From an uncultured Bacteroides sp. (GTDB taxonomy: Bacteria > Bacteroidota > Bacteroidia > Bacteroidales > Bacteroidaceae): 30,016 nt of DNA. Location of the stretch: the NCBI GenBank assembly GCA_905203765.1, contig CAJKXC010000029.1, positions 1-30,016 on the forward strand, read 5' to 3'. The translations under genes were made by a program, and so were the position numbers. The notes under the pieces were generated by a model. The model ran no database searches and was not told the origin of the DNA. It saw only the letters and a list, made by a program, of their open reading frames with translations. Shown here piece after piece: positions 1 through 8,792 of the stretch (its first letter is position 1; each line of letters starts with the position of its first letter).

Positions 1-34
1 TATAAATATAAAGTTAAATAAATGCAAAGGAATG

Positions 35-64
35 TTCTTGATATTAAATAATAATATATCTTTG
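35..64 (+). promoter_or_regulatory. Bacteroides-type promoter upstream of the SusC/SusD pair
   Basis: A TATCTTTG box at 57-64 matches the Bacteroides -7 consensus TAnnTTTG. A TTCTTG at 35-40 is the candidate -33 element, 16 bp upstream of the -7 box. The stretch TTGATATTAAA (38-48) is repeated, at the same distance from its -7 box, in the promoter at 7512-7539. Transcription would start near position 71, leaving a leader of about 300 nt before susC. Which gene it serves is inferred from strand and order. Confidence 0.6.
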
Positions 65-70
65 CTAAGA

Positions 71-369
71 CGAAACGTACATAGCGATTCGGCACCTTTG
101 TTAATAACATGTTTTTTTATCTCTTAAGATAACCAACAGAGTTAAGTCATTAACGGGATTTTTGTTTTAAATCAGCATAAAACCAAGTTCTTTTTGAACT
201 TTTGCAGAGAAAAAAGAGAGATAATATAGAGTTATGAACCTTTTAATAAAGAAAACGCCTATGGTGAAACATCAGTCCTGAGAGGTGGGTAGTTGCTACT
301 ATTCCAACCTTAATACTCTTACCCTAATTTAAAGAACTATTTAATTAACAACAAAATCATCAATCACTT
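71..369 (+). other. Long untranslated leader of the susC-like gene
   Basis: About 300 nt lie between the promoter and the SusC start without a convincing gene. A small hairpin is visible at 185-201 (AAGTTC, T-rich loop, GAACTT). An ORF of 15 codons (234-281, starting MNLLIKKTPM) is too short to support as a gene. A short stem GTAG-TTG-CTAC follows at about 291-301. No riboswitch class was recognised. The length leaves room for post-transcriptional control, but nothing in the sequence proves it. Confidence 0.35.
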
Positions 370-3300
370 ATGAATGAAGATCACAAAAAACGAGGATTGG
401 CTCACAGCAAAATCCTCACAGCAGTGGCAATAAGTGCACTTTTCCTGAGCAGCGGCAACGTAATGGCTGCCCCGACTGCTGACAACAACTCTTATGGAGT
501 GACAGAGCAACTGCAGGCTCAGACCGTTACCGGTCTGGTTGTAGATGCTGCGGGGGAACCCGTTATCGGTGCCAGCGTAGTGGAAAAAGGAACTACCAAC
601 GGTATTATGACTGACATTGACGGTAAATTTACTCTGAACGTAACGCTAGGAAGCACTCTCCAGATATCTTTTGTAGGCTATCAGACTCAAGAAGTGAGAG
701 CCGCCAAAACAATGAGAATCGTTTTGAAAGAAGATTCCGAATTATTGGACGAAGTAGTAGTAGTGGGTTACGGTACGCAGAAGAAAGCCAACTTGACGGG
801 AGCTGTTTCTACAGTTGACTTGAACAAGACCATGGCAGGCCGTCCGCAACAAGACGTAGCCAAAGCGCTGCAAGGAGCCGTTCCGGGACTGAGCATCCTC
901 ACCGAAACCGGTGGCATCAACGAGACAGCCTCTATGCGTATCCGCGGTTTAGGTACATTAAGTAATGACGAGAAGAGTAATCCGCTGATTGTAGTGGACG
1001 GCGTTCCAATGGACGACATCTCCTTCCTCAATACACAAGACATCGAAAGCATCTCCGTATTGAAGGATGCTTCCGCCTCTTCCATTTATGGTACACGTGC
1101 CGCTTTCGGTGTGATCCTGATCAACACCAAGAGCGCAAAACCCACCGAAAGGGTTACCATCAGTTACAACAACAACTTCGCATGGGACCAGGCTACCTTC
1201 TTGCCTAACTATCCCGATGTACCGACACAGTTACGGATGGGTATCGAAGCCAGTATGAACGGTGGCGCCGGTATGCCTGAATTGTTCGGTATGTATTTCG
1301 ACAAGCTGCTGCCATACGCCGAAGCATGGAAGAAGCAGAATAGCGGCAAACTCGGTTATGGTGAAATGAGACCCTACCAGAGCGAAAGCAATGTAGGCGA
1401 TTACATGGTAATGGACGGTACTCCTTATTATTATGCCGACTGGGATGTGAAGGGTATCTACTTCAACAATGCAGCCCCCTCTCAGAGCCATAACATATCT
1501 ATCCAGGGAACATCGGGTAAGACCAATTACTACCTTTCTTTCGGCTACAATGAAAAGCAAGGGCAGATGAAGATTAACCCTGACGAACTGAAGAAGTACA
1601 ACGCCTCAGTCAATATTACCACAAACGTTTACGACTGGCTGCAGGTTGGTGCCCGCTTCAACTATAGTCGCAAAAATTATAAATACCCCGACACATGGGC
1701 CAACACCTACCAATATTTGTGGCGCTGGGGATCTTACTTCATTCCTACAGGTACAATCAATGGTTATGACACGCGTGTCATGGCAATGCAGAAACAAGCT
1801 GCCGACAGAGAAGAGACAACAGACCTGACCCGTATGAACACTTTCCTGAAAGCTGAAATCATCAAAGGATTGACTGTTAATGCCGACTTTACATACGCTA
1901 TCCAGAACGGAAGCAAAGGTTCACAGGACAATACTGTTTACGGCATCAACTGGAGCGGAAATCCGGTGCCCTCTTACATTGTTGCCAAGAGCAGCAGCGG
2001 CATCTGGAGAGACTTCTCCAAACAGAATACATGGACTGCCAATGCATACGTGAACTATGCCAAGACATTTGCCAAGAAACATGATTTGAACGTAATGATA
2101 GGTGTCAACGCAGAAGAAGAAGATTACAAATTCTTGAGAGGTGACCGCAAGGTAATGTACGATCAGGACGGTTATCCCGAACTGAACATGGCAGGCAAGG
2201 ATGGGCAAGATTTGCAATGGAGCCATACATCCCGCGCTTCAGCTGGTTATTTCGGTCGTATCAACTATGACTACAAAGGCATCTATTTGCTGGAATTGAA
2301 CGGACGCTATGACGGTTCTTCCCGTTTCCCCCATACCGACCAATGGGCTTTCTTCCCATCAGCATCCATCGGCTACCGCTTCTCTGAAGAAGCTTACTTT
2401 GCTCCGTTGAAACACATCTTCAGCAATGGTAAGTTGCGTGGCTCCTATGGTGAAATCGGTAACGAGGCTGTAGGTGACTATATGTTCGAGCAGCTGATAA
2501 GCCAACGCTTGAACGATAAAGATAGCGGTTATATCTATTGGATTGAAAACAACAATGCCAACGCCAATCGCCTGACCATGTATAACATGCCCGACCTGGT
2601 ATCGAGCAGCTTGACTTGGGAGCGTATCCGCACCCTGAACGTAGGTCTTGACCTGGGTTTCCTGGATAACGAACTGACTGTAGGTTTTGACTGGTTCCAA
2701 CGCGAGAACCGCGATATGTTGGCACCTGCACAGGTATTGCCCAACACATTGGGCGCTTCCGCTCCTTACGAGAATGCCGGTAACCTGCGTACACGCGGAT
2801 GGGAATTGAACTTAGACTGGCGTCACACTTTCGGCGAATTCGACGTATATGCCAACTTCAATATCGGTGACTCCAAGACCAAGGTAACGAAGTGGAACAA
2901 CGAATCCAAACTACTCAGCGCCTACTATACCGGCAAGACCTACGGTGACATCTTCGGCTTTGTAACCGAGCGTTACTTCGAAGAATCGGACTTCACCGGA
3001 CAAAACGCAGACGGTTCCTGGAATTATGCACCAGGCGTTGCAGACCAATCCAGACTGGAATCAGGTAACTTCCATTACGGCCCGGGTGACATCAAGTTCA
3101 AGGACTTGGACGGTGACGGTGTAATTGACGGCGGTAAAGTAACTACTGACGGCAGCCCCGGACCGGGTACCCTCAGCAACCACGGCGACTTGAAAGTCAT
3201 CGGTAATTCCATGCCGCGTTACGAATACGGCTTCCACTTGGGTGGAGCGTGGAGAGGCATCGACCTCGACCTCTACTTCCAAGGCGTAGGCAAGCGTGAT

Positions 3301-3792
3301 GACTGGACGACTTCTTCTCTGAATCTTCCTGCTATGGTACACGCCGACGTGGCTATCTATTCCCACCAGACAAGTTACAACAAAGTAATCTGGAATTCGG
3401 ACTATACTGCCATCACCGGTTACGAAATCAACCAAAGCAACCGTTATCCTCGTCTGTATCGTGGTGCGAACAATGGTGCCGGTACTATATCGGGTATTGC
3501 CAACGGTAGCAACAACTACTATCCTCAGACTCGCTATCTGACAGATATGTCTTATCTACGTCTGAAGAACGTAACCGTGGGATATACCCTGCCTAAAGAC
3601 TGGACACGCAAAGCCTTCATCGAGAAAGCCCGTATCTACTTCAGCGGCAGCAACCTCTTCCTGCTCCACAAGGGAAACAACCTTCCGGTTGACCCTGAAA
3701 TCAGCACAGGTAACGGACTTACAGCCGGTGGATGGGGACGTACTGCTCCTATTACACGCACCTTCTCATTTGGTGTTCAGGTAACATTATAA
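370..3792 (+). CDS. SusC/RagA-family TonB-dependent outer-membrane channel
   Basis: This 1140-residue protein forms the outer-membrane barrel of a SusCD nutrient importer, with energy supplied through TonB. An N-terminal signal peptide (about 1-33, hydrophobic core TAVAISALFLSS) is followed by a carboxypeptidase-regulatory-like domain (about 52-120, VTGLVVDAAGEPVIGASV), a TonB-box-like segment (about 125-135, LLDEVVVVGYG), a plug domain (about 140-260, with SISVLKDASASSIYG) and a long barrel ending in FSFGVQVTL. Length and order are typical of SusC. The SusD partner starts 21 nt downstream, so the two are surely co-transcribed. The substrate cannot be read from the sequence. Neighbouring peptidoglycan-salvage genes make muropeptides or a host glycan conceivable, but a hairpin, a barrel-protein gene and a terminator intervene. 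Confidence 0.95.
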   Translation: MNEDHKKRGLAHSKILTAVAISALFLSSGNVMAAPTADNNSYGVTEQLQAQTVTGLVVDAAGEPVIGASVVEKGTTNGIMTDIDGKFTLNVTLGSTLQISFVGYQTQEVRAAKTMRIVLKEDSELLDEVVVVGYGTQKKANLTGAVSTVDLNKTMAGRPQQDVAKALQGAVPGLSILTETGGINETASMRIRGLGTLSNDEKSNPLIVVDGVPMDDISFLNTQDIESISVLKDASASSIYGTRAAFGVILINTKSAKPTERVTISYNNNFAWDQATFLPNYPDVPTQLRMGIEASMNGGAGMPELFGMYFDKLLPYAEAWKKQNSGKLGYGEMRPYQSESNVGDYMVMDGTPYYYADWDVKGIYFNNAAPSQSHNISIQGTSGKTNYYLSFGYNEKQGQMKINPDELKKYNASVNITTNVYDWLQVGARFNYSRKNYKYPDTWANTYQYLWRWGSYFIPTGTINGYDTRVMAMQKQAADREETTDLTRMNTFLKAEIIKGLTVNADFTYAIQNGSKGSQDNTVYGINWSGNPVPSYIVAKSSSGIWRDFSKQNTWTANAYVNYAKTFAKKHDLNVMIGVNAEEEDYKFLRGDRKVMYDQDGYPELNMAGKDGQDLQWSHTSRASAGYFGRINYDYKGIYLLELNGRYDGSSRFPHTDQWAFFPSASIGYRFSEEAYFAPLKHIFSNGKLRGSYGEIGNEAVGDYMFEQLISQRLNDKDSGYIYWIENNNANANRLTMYNMPDLVSSSLTWERIRTLNVGLDLGFLDNELTVGFDWFQRENRDMLAPAQVLPNTLGASAPYENAGNLRTRGWELNLDWRHTFGEFDVYANFNIGDSKTKVTKWNNESKLLSAYYTGKTYGDIFGFVTERYFEESDFTGQNADGSWNYAPGVADQSRLESGNFHYGPGDIKFKDLDGDGVIDGGKVTTDGSPGPGTLSNHGDLKVIGNSMPRYEYGFHLGGAWRGIDLDLYFQGVGKRDDWTTSSLNLPAMVHADVAIYSHQTSYNKVIWNSDYTAITGYEINQSNRYPRLYRGANNGAGTISGIANGSNNYYPQTRYLTDMSYLRLKNVTVGYTLPKDWTRKAFIEKARIYFSGSNLFLLHKGNNLPVDPEISTGNGLTAGGWGRTAPITRTFSFGVQVTL

Positions 3793-3813
3793 TAACCTCA
3801 AAAACTAAGAATA

Positions 3814-5499
3814 ATGAAGAAATTATTAATATATGGGGCCACAGCACTGGCGATGTTAACCAGCTGCAACGATTTGCTGGACAAATCCCCCTTGGATACT
3901 TTCACGAATACTCCGACCTACTGGAGTAACACTGACAACCTGGATAATCAGTGCAATACGTTCTATAACAACTTCACAGGTTATGGTAACGCAGGTACCG
4001 GCGGATGGTTCTATTTCAAGACCATCAGCGATGACCAGGTAGATGCAGAAAGCCACAACTGGACTTATACCAATGTGGTCGCTTCTTCCACCAACTGGTC
4101 AGACCCTTTCACGGAAATCCGCCGTGCCAACTACATCATTGCCGGCGTACAATCCTCTTCCCTGGATGACGCAACAAAGGCTCACTACGAAGGACTTGCC
4201 CGCATGAACCGTGCATGGGAATACTATCAGCTGGTTCGTATGTACGGCGACGTGCAGTGGATTGACCAGGTCATCGACCCATCCGACCATGAAGCCCTTT
4301 ACGGACCTCGCACCGACCGGGATATAGTAATGGACAATGTGCTCGCCGACCTCAACTATGCGTGCGAACACATCACCGCCAACAGCAACCGCCAGCGTTT
4401 CAGCACCGATATGGCATACGCCATGAAGGCAGACATCACACTGTACGAAGGCACATACAGCAAGTATCGCACCCAAGCCGAGAACGGCAAAGCCCCCGAC
4501 GAGAGCCGCGCCAACAAATTCTTGCAAGAATGCGTATCAGCTTGTGAATATCTGATGGCAAAGAATTACTCTCTGAGTGACAGTTACAAAGCTAACTACA
4601 ACTCCATCAGTCTGGCAAGCAATCCGGAAATGATTTTCTACAAGCCTTACGCAGAAAGTTCGTTGAGACACTCCACTATTGACTATACCATCAATACAAG
4701 TGGTACGCACGGCATTTCAAAGGATGCATTCGACAGCTTCCTCTTTCTGGACGGCAAACCGCTGGCTACGACCTCAGAGAATACGGACGATGCAGCCGTA
4801 CTGGATGCAGACGGCAACTACTCCATTACAGGACTCTTGGCAGTGCGCGACAAACGCTTGACTGACATCCTTGACCCCGTACTGTCTTTCAGAGGCCATG
4901 CATACAGCCGCGCCGGTGTGGCAGCTTTCACTACCTCAACCGGTTATGGTATCGCCAAGTATGACAATCCCGATGAATTGAGTATCAGTGACCGTAACAA
5001 CATCGGTTACCAATACACCGATTGCCCCATCTATTGGATTTCCGTTATCTACCTGAACTTCGCAGAAGCTAAGGCAGAGTTGGGTACCTTGACACAAAGC
5101 GACCTCGACAAATCCATTAACAAGCTGCAAGCCCGCGCCGGTCTGCCGGCTATGACAACCACTCCGGCTGCCGACCCCGCCAACAATATGGGAGTAAGCA
5201 ACCTGATTTGGGAAGTACGCCGCTGCCGCCGTTGCGAACTGATTATGGATAACTGGTACCGTTACTGGGACTTGATCCGCTGGCATCAACTTGACAAACT
5301 GGATTCTACGAAGTACCCGAACGTCATGCTGGGTGCTAACGTAAGCAATGTTCCGGATTGTGAAGAAACCGTCAAGAATGGATACATCGACGCTTCCGAC
5401 GCCCAAATCCGTACTTTTGATCCCAAGCATTACTTCTACCCGATTCCGACTACGCAGCTGACTCTGAACCCCAGCATGAAGCAGAATCCGGGCTGGTAA
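3814..5499 (+). CDS. SusD/RagB-family outer-membrane substrate-binding lipoprotein
   Basis: This 561-residue protein is the surface lid of the SusCD pair, binding substrate and covering the SusC barrel. The signal peptide ends in a lipobox (LTSC, Cys18), and the mature start CNDLLDKSPLDTF is characteristic of SusD proteins. TPR-like helices follow, for example EGLARMNRAWEYYQLVRMYG at about 129-148. The C-terminal region contains the family hallmarks WEVRRCRRCELIMDNWYRYWD and the terminal FYPIPTTQLTLNPSMKQNPGW pattern. No glycan specificity can be inferred. It starts 21 nt after susC, and the next gene is separated from it by a long hairpin (5554-5603). Confidence 0.95.
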   Translation: MKKLLIYGATALAMLTSCNDLLDKSPLDTFTNTPTYWSNTDNLDNQCNTFYNNFTGYGNAGTGGWFYFKTISDDQVDAESHNWTYTNVVASSTNWSDPFTEIRRANYIIAGVQSSSLDDATKAHYEGLARMNRAWEYYQLVRMYGDVQWIDQVIDPSDHEALYGPRTDRDIVMDNVLADLNYACEHITANSNRQRFSTDMAYAMKADITLYEGTYSKYRTQAENGKAPDESRANKFLQECVSACEYLMAKNYSLSDSYKANYNSISLASNPEMIFYKPYAESSLRHSTIDYTINTSGTHGISKDAFDSFLFLDGKPLATTSENTDDAAVLDADGNYSITGLLAVRDKRLTDILDPVLSFRGHAYSRAGVAAFTTSTGYGIAKYDNPDELSISDRNNIGYQYTDCPIYWISVIYLNFAEAKAELGTLTQSDLDKSINKLQARAGLPAMTTTPAADPANNMGVSNLIWEVRRCRRCELIMDNWYRYWDLIRWHQLDKLDSTKYPNVMLGANVSNVPDCEETVKNGYIDASDAQIRTFDPKHYFYPIPTTQLTLNPSMKQNPGW

Positions 5500-5553
5500 C
5501 AAGCATAACTGAAGGTTTTTACTAAGAAACCCTTCAATTATCCAAGAATTTAA

Positions 5554-5603
5554 GAAGCGTTCCCTCATTTTATACTATCTTTGTATAAATGAAGGGACGC
5601 TTC
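5554..5603 (+). terminator. Long hairpin after the SusCD pair, with a promoter-like loop
   Basis: The left arm 5554-5575 (GAAGCG...TTATAC) pairs with the right arm 5583-5603 (GTATAA...CGCTTC), giving a stem of about 20 bp with small bulges. There is no clean T-tract after it. The apex contains TATCTTTG (5576-5583), an exact match to the TAnnTTTG -7 consensus, so the site may end the susCD transcript and also start the next one. No good -33 box is visible at the expected distance. Confidence 0.6.
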
Positions 5604-5653
5604 TACGTTTCTGCACGATACAAAGACCTTAATTCATTAAAATAAGAATGTGT

Positions 5654-6946
5654 ATGAAAACGAAACTAAGATTAACAGCAGCTATGCTAATGATAGCCGG
5701 CGCAACTGCCGGCTACGGACAAAATTACGACAGCTATCAACTGAAGGACTACACTTTGCCGAACATCAAACGCAGTGCACTCGATCTCGGATTAGGCTCG
5801 AATGGCGATTTCGCCACCTACCACAAACAAGACGGAACAGCCTATAACATTGAAGGCAAGTTCTCCGCCGACTTCAACCACCGGGTAAACACCCGCCGCT
5901 TCATAAGCAACCAGGACTTCCTGGTTTCCCTTGGGGGATTCCAACGGGACGGAGTATCCGATGACGATGTAAAGACCAGCCATTTCGAAGTTGCCGGCAA
6001 GTACACCAATCAATCCCAATTCTACTTCAACGACCCCAAGAAATGGTTCTGGCAAGTAGGCGGTACAGCACAGCTTTCTTACAAAAGAGATAAAGTGGAA
6101 GATAAATCCACTTATTTCACTGCCAATATCATTCCCAAAGTAGGCATCGGCTGGGGACGTATCGAGGATGTGACAGACGCCCGCCAAGCCGTCTACATCC
6201 TGAACAAGCTGAGTTCCAAAGGCATCATGAAGAAACACCTGTCCGATAGCGAAGTGAATGAACTGGCACAAGTCATCTCCACCGTAAAGAACAAGCGCTT
6301 CCTGGATAGCCGGAAACACATGATAGACGAGATTACCACCGTCAGCACCTATATGGCTGACAAAGGATATACCCAAAGCGAAGGGGCGGAATACTTCACC
6401 ACCCTGTACGATTACTGGTTATACGGCGACCTGCACCAACGCCTTTCCGGTCTGCAAGCCGGATTCAGCGTACAGCCCGGCTATGCCCATACCGATCCGG
6501 GTGAGGACTACAAAATGAATTCTTTATTAATGGCCGCCCTGCTGGAAATGCAGTATGAAAAGCCGATAAACCTGTATTGGCAGCACTCTGCCGGATTGTC
6601 ATTAGGCTACCAATACCTGCGCACCAAATATGAAGATGACTATTTCGACACCGCAGAAACAAACTTCGGCACCCTGCAAGGCAGCTATTACCTCGGCTAT
6701 TACCCCAATTCGCGGACACATCTCCGGGCAGGAATCATGGAAGACCTGACTATCACGGACGATTCCTACCGGAAGCGGTACTCCGCCACTTCCCTGAATT
6801 GCGAGGCTTACTACTACGTCTCCCCGCAATTCCGCATACAAGGCTCCGCCCAAATCGGATATTGTGCCACGGACGATGACTATATATTTGCCGACAAAAA
6901 GTGGTTCGGGAACTATAAAATAACATTCACATACTCCATTTTCTAA
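5654..6946 (+). CDS. Outer-membrane beta-barrel protein of unknown function
   Basis: I do not recognise a named family. Starting at 5654 gives MKTKLRLTAAMLMIAGATAG followed by YGQ, a clean signal peptide; an ATG two codons upstream (5648) is the alternative. After cleavage, alternating amphipathic strands rich in Tyr/Phe (for example SFQ/QFYF/WQVGG patterns) suggest a barrel. The C terminus ITFTYSIF, ending in Phe, resembles the outer-membrane insertion signal. A helical, charged insertion sits at about 175-275 (DARQAVYILNKLSSKGIMKK through DSEVNELAQVI). It lies between the SusCD pair and the salvage operon, with hairpins on both sides, so it is probably its own transcription unit. The role is unknown. 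Confidence 0.8.
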   Translation: MKTKLRLTAAMLMIAGATAGYGQNYDSYQLKDYTLPNIKRSALDLGLGSNGDFATYHKQDGTAYNIEGKFSADFNHRVNTRRFISNQDFLVSLGGFQRDGVSDDDVKTSHFEVAGKYTNQSQFYFNDPKKWFWQVGGTAQLSYKRDKVEDKSTYFTANIIPKVGIGWGRIEDVTDARQAVYILNKLSSKGIMKKHLSDSEVNELAQVISTVKNKRFLDSRKHMIDEITTVSTYMADKGYTQSEGAEYFTTLYDYWLYGDLHQRLSGLQAGFSVQPGYAHTDPGEDYKMNSLLMAALLEMQYEKPINLYWQHSAGLSLGYQYLRTKYEDDYFDTAETNFGTLQGSYYLGYYPNSRTHLRAGIMEDLTITDDSYRKRYSATSLNCEAYYYVSPQFRIQGSAQIGYCATDDDYIFADKKWFGNYKITFTYSIF

Positions 6947-6990
6947 ATGTGACACCTGTTGACGTCACGGATGCACTCAACAGAAACGCA

Positions 6991-7038
6991 AAAGCGCCTC
7001 TTTCCTATAGAAATATAAGGAAGAGGCGCTTTTTCTTT
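6991..7038 (+). terminator. Rho-independent terminator after the barrel-protein gene
   Basis: AAAGCGCCTCTTTCCT pairs with AGGAAGAGGCGCTTT around a short A/T loop (about 7007-7017), with one bulged T. It is followed by the tail TTTTTCTTT. This is a canonical intrinsic terminator 45 nt after the stop codon. Confidence 0.9.
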
Positions 7039-7078
7039 CGCATTTATCCCCTCACACCCTTGCATTGGTTCACTTATA

Positions 7079-7293
7079 CACAGGCATTTGTTAGCTTTAG
7101 CCCTATTGTTTGTCCGCTTCATCCCTATTGTTCATCACTTAACCACGAACGTGGTTCGCCTTGCTCACGTATGTGATTCATCTTCTTCACATACGTGATT
7201 CATCTTACCCACGTTTGTGGTTAAGCAACAAACAATAAGGATAGACAGAACAAACATAAGGGATGAAGAGAACAGACACCAGGCATTTACCTA
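7079..7293. repeat. Dyad-symmetric array of 22-bp units upstream of the salvage operon
   Basis: Tandem units of exactly 22 bp run from 7101 to about 7222. They contain four dyads: 7141-7156 (AACCACGAACGTGGTT), 7165-7176 (TCACGTATGTGA), 7187-7198 (TCACATACGTGA) and 7209-7220 (CCACGTTTGTGG). The dyad centres are 22 bp apart. The second and third dyads are exact reverse complements of each other, and the first and fourth nearly are. The flanks are also inverted copies in 22-nt steps: the left motif ATTGTTTG (7105-7112) answers the right motif CAAACAAT (7229-7236), with ATCC and GGAT beyond. The whole region is therefore one large imperfect palindrome. The remaining non-coding sequence 7294-7511 is A-rich, and I see nothing else in it. 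The role could be an operator array, a cruciform or a mobile repeat. Confidence 0.8.
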
Positions 7294-7511
7294 TGAAACA
7301 CAAGCGGTTATCCGAAGAAACAGCAGGGAGAAGGAAAGGGAACGAAGGCAGTTGTTTAAAGAGAGAAAGCACCCGAACAATCAAAGCATAGTAAAAAATG
7401 AGTATGAGGGTAAAAAGGCGATAAACTTTTACTTAGCTTATATTAATAAGGTGTAAACACATTTATCTGCAAATTTAGATTGATAATACTAAAAATACCA
7501 AAATAAGTGTT

Positions 7512-7539
7512 TTTGATATTAAAATAAAACGTATCTTTG
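7512..7539 (+). promoter_or_regulatory. Promoter of the peptidoglycan-salvage operon
   Basis: TTTG at 7512-7515 and TATCTTTG at 7532-7539 match the Bacteroides -33 and -7 boxes with a 16-bp gap. TTGATATTAAA (7513-7523) is identical to the stretch at 38-48, and the distance to the -7 box is the same 19 nt. Transcription would start near 7546, giving a leader of about 25 nt before the first operon gene. Confidence 0.75.
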
Positions 7540-7570
7540 TTGCAAACAACGTCCCCTTAATAATACTATT

Positions 7571-8737
7571 ATGAAGAAACTGCTACTATTAGCCCTCGTT
7601 CTATGCAGTACCTTGCTATGTCGGGCACAAGAAGAACGAGTTATTCCGGGTGATGAACAGACTTCCGAGTATTTCCCGATCCTGAGAGACAAGCGGATTG
7701 CGATTTTCTCCAACCATACAGGTATGGTAGGGGACAAGCATTTATTGGACATCCTGCTGGAAAACAAATTCAATGTGGTAGCCATCTTCTCGCCGGAACA
7801 CGGTTTCCGCGGAGATGCCGATGCGGGCGAACACGTATCGAGTTCGGTAGACAAGAAAACGGGTGTACCCATCCTGTCGCTGTACGACGGAAAAGAGAAG
7901 AAACCCAGCGAAGCTTCCATGAAGAAATTCGACATCCTGGTCATCGACCTGCAAGACGTGGGACTGCGGTTCTATACCTATTACATCACCATGTGCCGGT
8001 TGATGGACGCTTGCGCGGAGTACGACCGCAAGGTGCTGGTGCTGGACCGCCCCAATCCGAACGGACACTATGTAGACGGTCCGATACTGGACATGAAACA
8101 TAAATCGGGAGTGGGCTGGTTGCCGATTCCCATCGTACACGGCATGACGCTGGGCGAACTTGCCCGGATGGTAAACGGCGAAGGCTGGCTGCCGGCTTCG
8201 CGCACGTGCGACCTGACCGTGATTCCCTGTAAGAACTATACACACCGGACGATGTACAAGTTGCCGATTCCCCCGTCGCCCAACTTGCCGAACATGAAGT
8301 CCATCTACCTGTATCCGTCGACCTGCTTCTTCGAAGCGACTCCGGTCAGCCTGGGCAGAGGGACTCCACTGCCGTTCCAAGTGTACGGACATCCCGATAT
8401 GAAAGGATATAGCTACAGCTTCACACCGCGCAGCGTTGCCGGAGCCAAGAATCCGCCGCAGCTAAACAAGTTGTGCCACGGGGTAGACCTGAGCAACCTG
8501 AGCGACGAGGAGATATGGAAACGCGGAGTAGACCTGAGCTACGTGATAGACGCTTACAGGAACCTGAACATAGGCGATAAGTTCTTCACTTCTTTCTTCG
8601 AATTGCTGGTAGGCAGAGACTACGTGCGACAGATGATAAAAGAAGGAAAGAGCGCCGATGAAATAAAGGCGATGTGGAAGGACGACGTAGAGAAGTTCAA
8701 GACGCAACGCAAGCCTTACTTACTGTATGAAGAGTAG
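7571..8737 (+). CDS. namZ: DUF1343 / NamZ-type exo-beta-N-acetylmuramidase, first copy
   Basis: Proteins of this family (NamZ, glycoside hydrolase family 171) remove terminal MurNAc from the non-reducing end of peptidoglycan glycans. This 388-residue copy has a signal peptide (about 1-19, LLLLALVLCSTLLCRA), so it acts in the periplasm or at the surface. Family motifs are IAIFSNHTGMV (43-53), FSPEHGFRGDADAGEHV (from 73, with the conserved Glu76-His77), DLQDVGLRFYTY and LDRPNPNG. The family's proposed catalytic glutamate is thought to lie in the SPEHG region, but I assign it by motif only. It opens the operon, directly behind a good promoter. A second copy lies at 20524-21765. Its stop codon overlaps a heptad repeat array. 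Confidence 0.92.
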   Translation: MKKLLLLALVLCSTLLCRAQEERVIPGDEQTSEYFPILRDKRIAIFSNHTGMVGDKHLLDILLENKFNVVAIFSPEHGFRGDADAGEHVSSSVDKKTGVPILSLYDGKEKKPSEASMKKFDILVIDLQDVGLRFYTYYITMCRLMDACAEYDRKVLVLDRPNPNGHYVDGPILDMKHKSGVGWLPIPIVHGMTLGELARMVNGEGWLPASRTCDLTVIPCKNYTHRTMYKLPIPPSPNLPNMKSIYLYPSTCFFEATPVSLGRGTPLPFQVYGHPDMKGYSYSFTPRSVAGAKNPPQLNKLCHGVDLSNLSDEEIWKRGVDLSYVIDAYRNLNIGDKFFTSFFELLVGRDYVRQMIKEGKSADEIKAMWKDDVEKFKTQRKPYLLYEE

Positions 8738-8791
8738 TTGACAGTTGATAGTTGATAAATCATAAATTATAAATCTGAAATCATAAATCCC
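8736..8791 (+). repeat. Eight-unit heptad array filling the namZ1-symporter gap
   Basis: Eight consecutive 7-nt units run in perfect register: AGTTGAC, AGTTGAT twice, AAATCAT, AAATTAT, AAATCTG, AAATCAT and AAATCCC. The array begins inside the TAG stop codon of namZ1 (8735-8737) and ends one base before the ATG of the symporter. No inverted arm and no core motif is present, unlike the intragenic elements. Confidence 0.85.
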
Positions 8792-8792
8792 C

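Noticed and set aside
234..281. Leader peptide of 15 codons before susC
   Set aside because: It is too short, shows no attenuator structure directly after it and has no run of regulatory codons, so it is only mentioned under the leader.
3732..3929. Open frame of 65 codons across the susC-susD junction
   Set aside because: It overlaps both genes out of frame and has no ribosome binding site or motif.
7101..7222. Possible CRISPR array from regular 22-bp units
   Set aside because: There are no spacers: the units are contiguous and diverged, the array is palindromic as a whole, and no cas gene is in the window.
7217..7456. Open frame of 79 codons on the + strand in the gap before the operon
   Set aside because: It runs through the 22-bp repeat flank, is very rich in Arg, Lys, Glu and Asn without any motif, and has no plausible start context.
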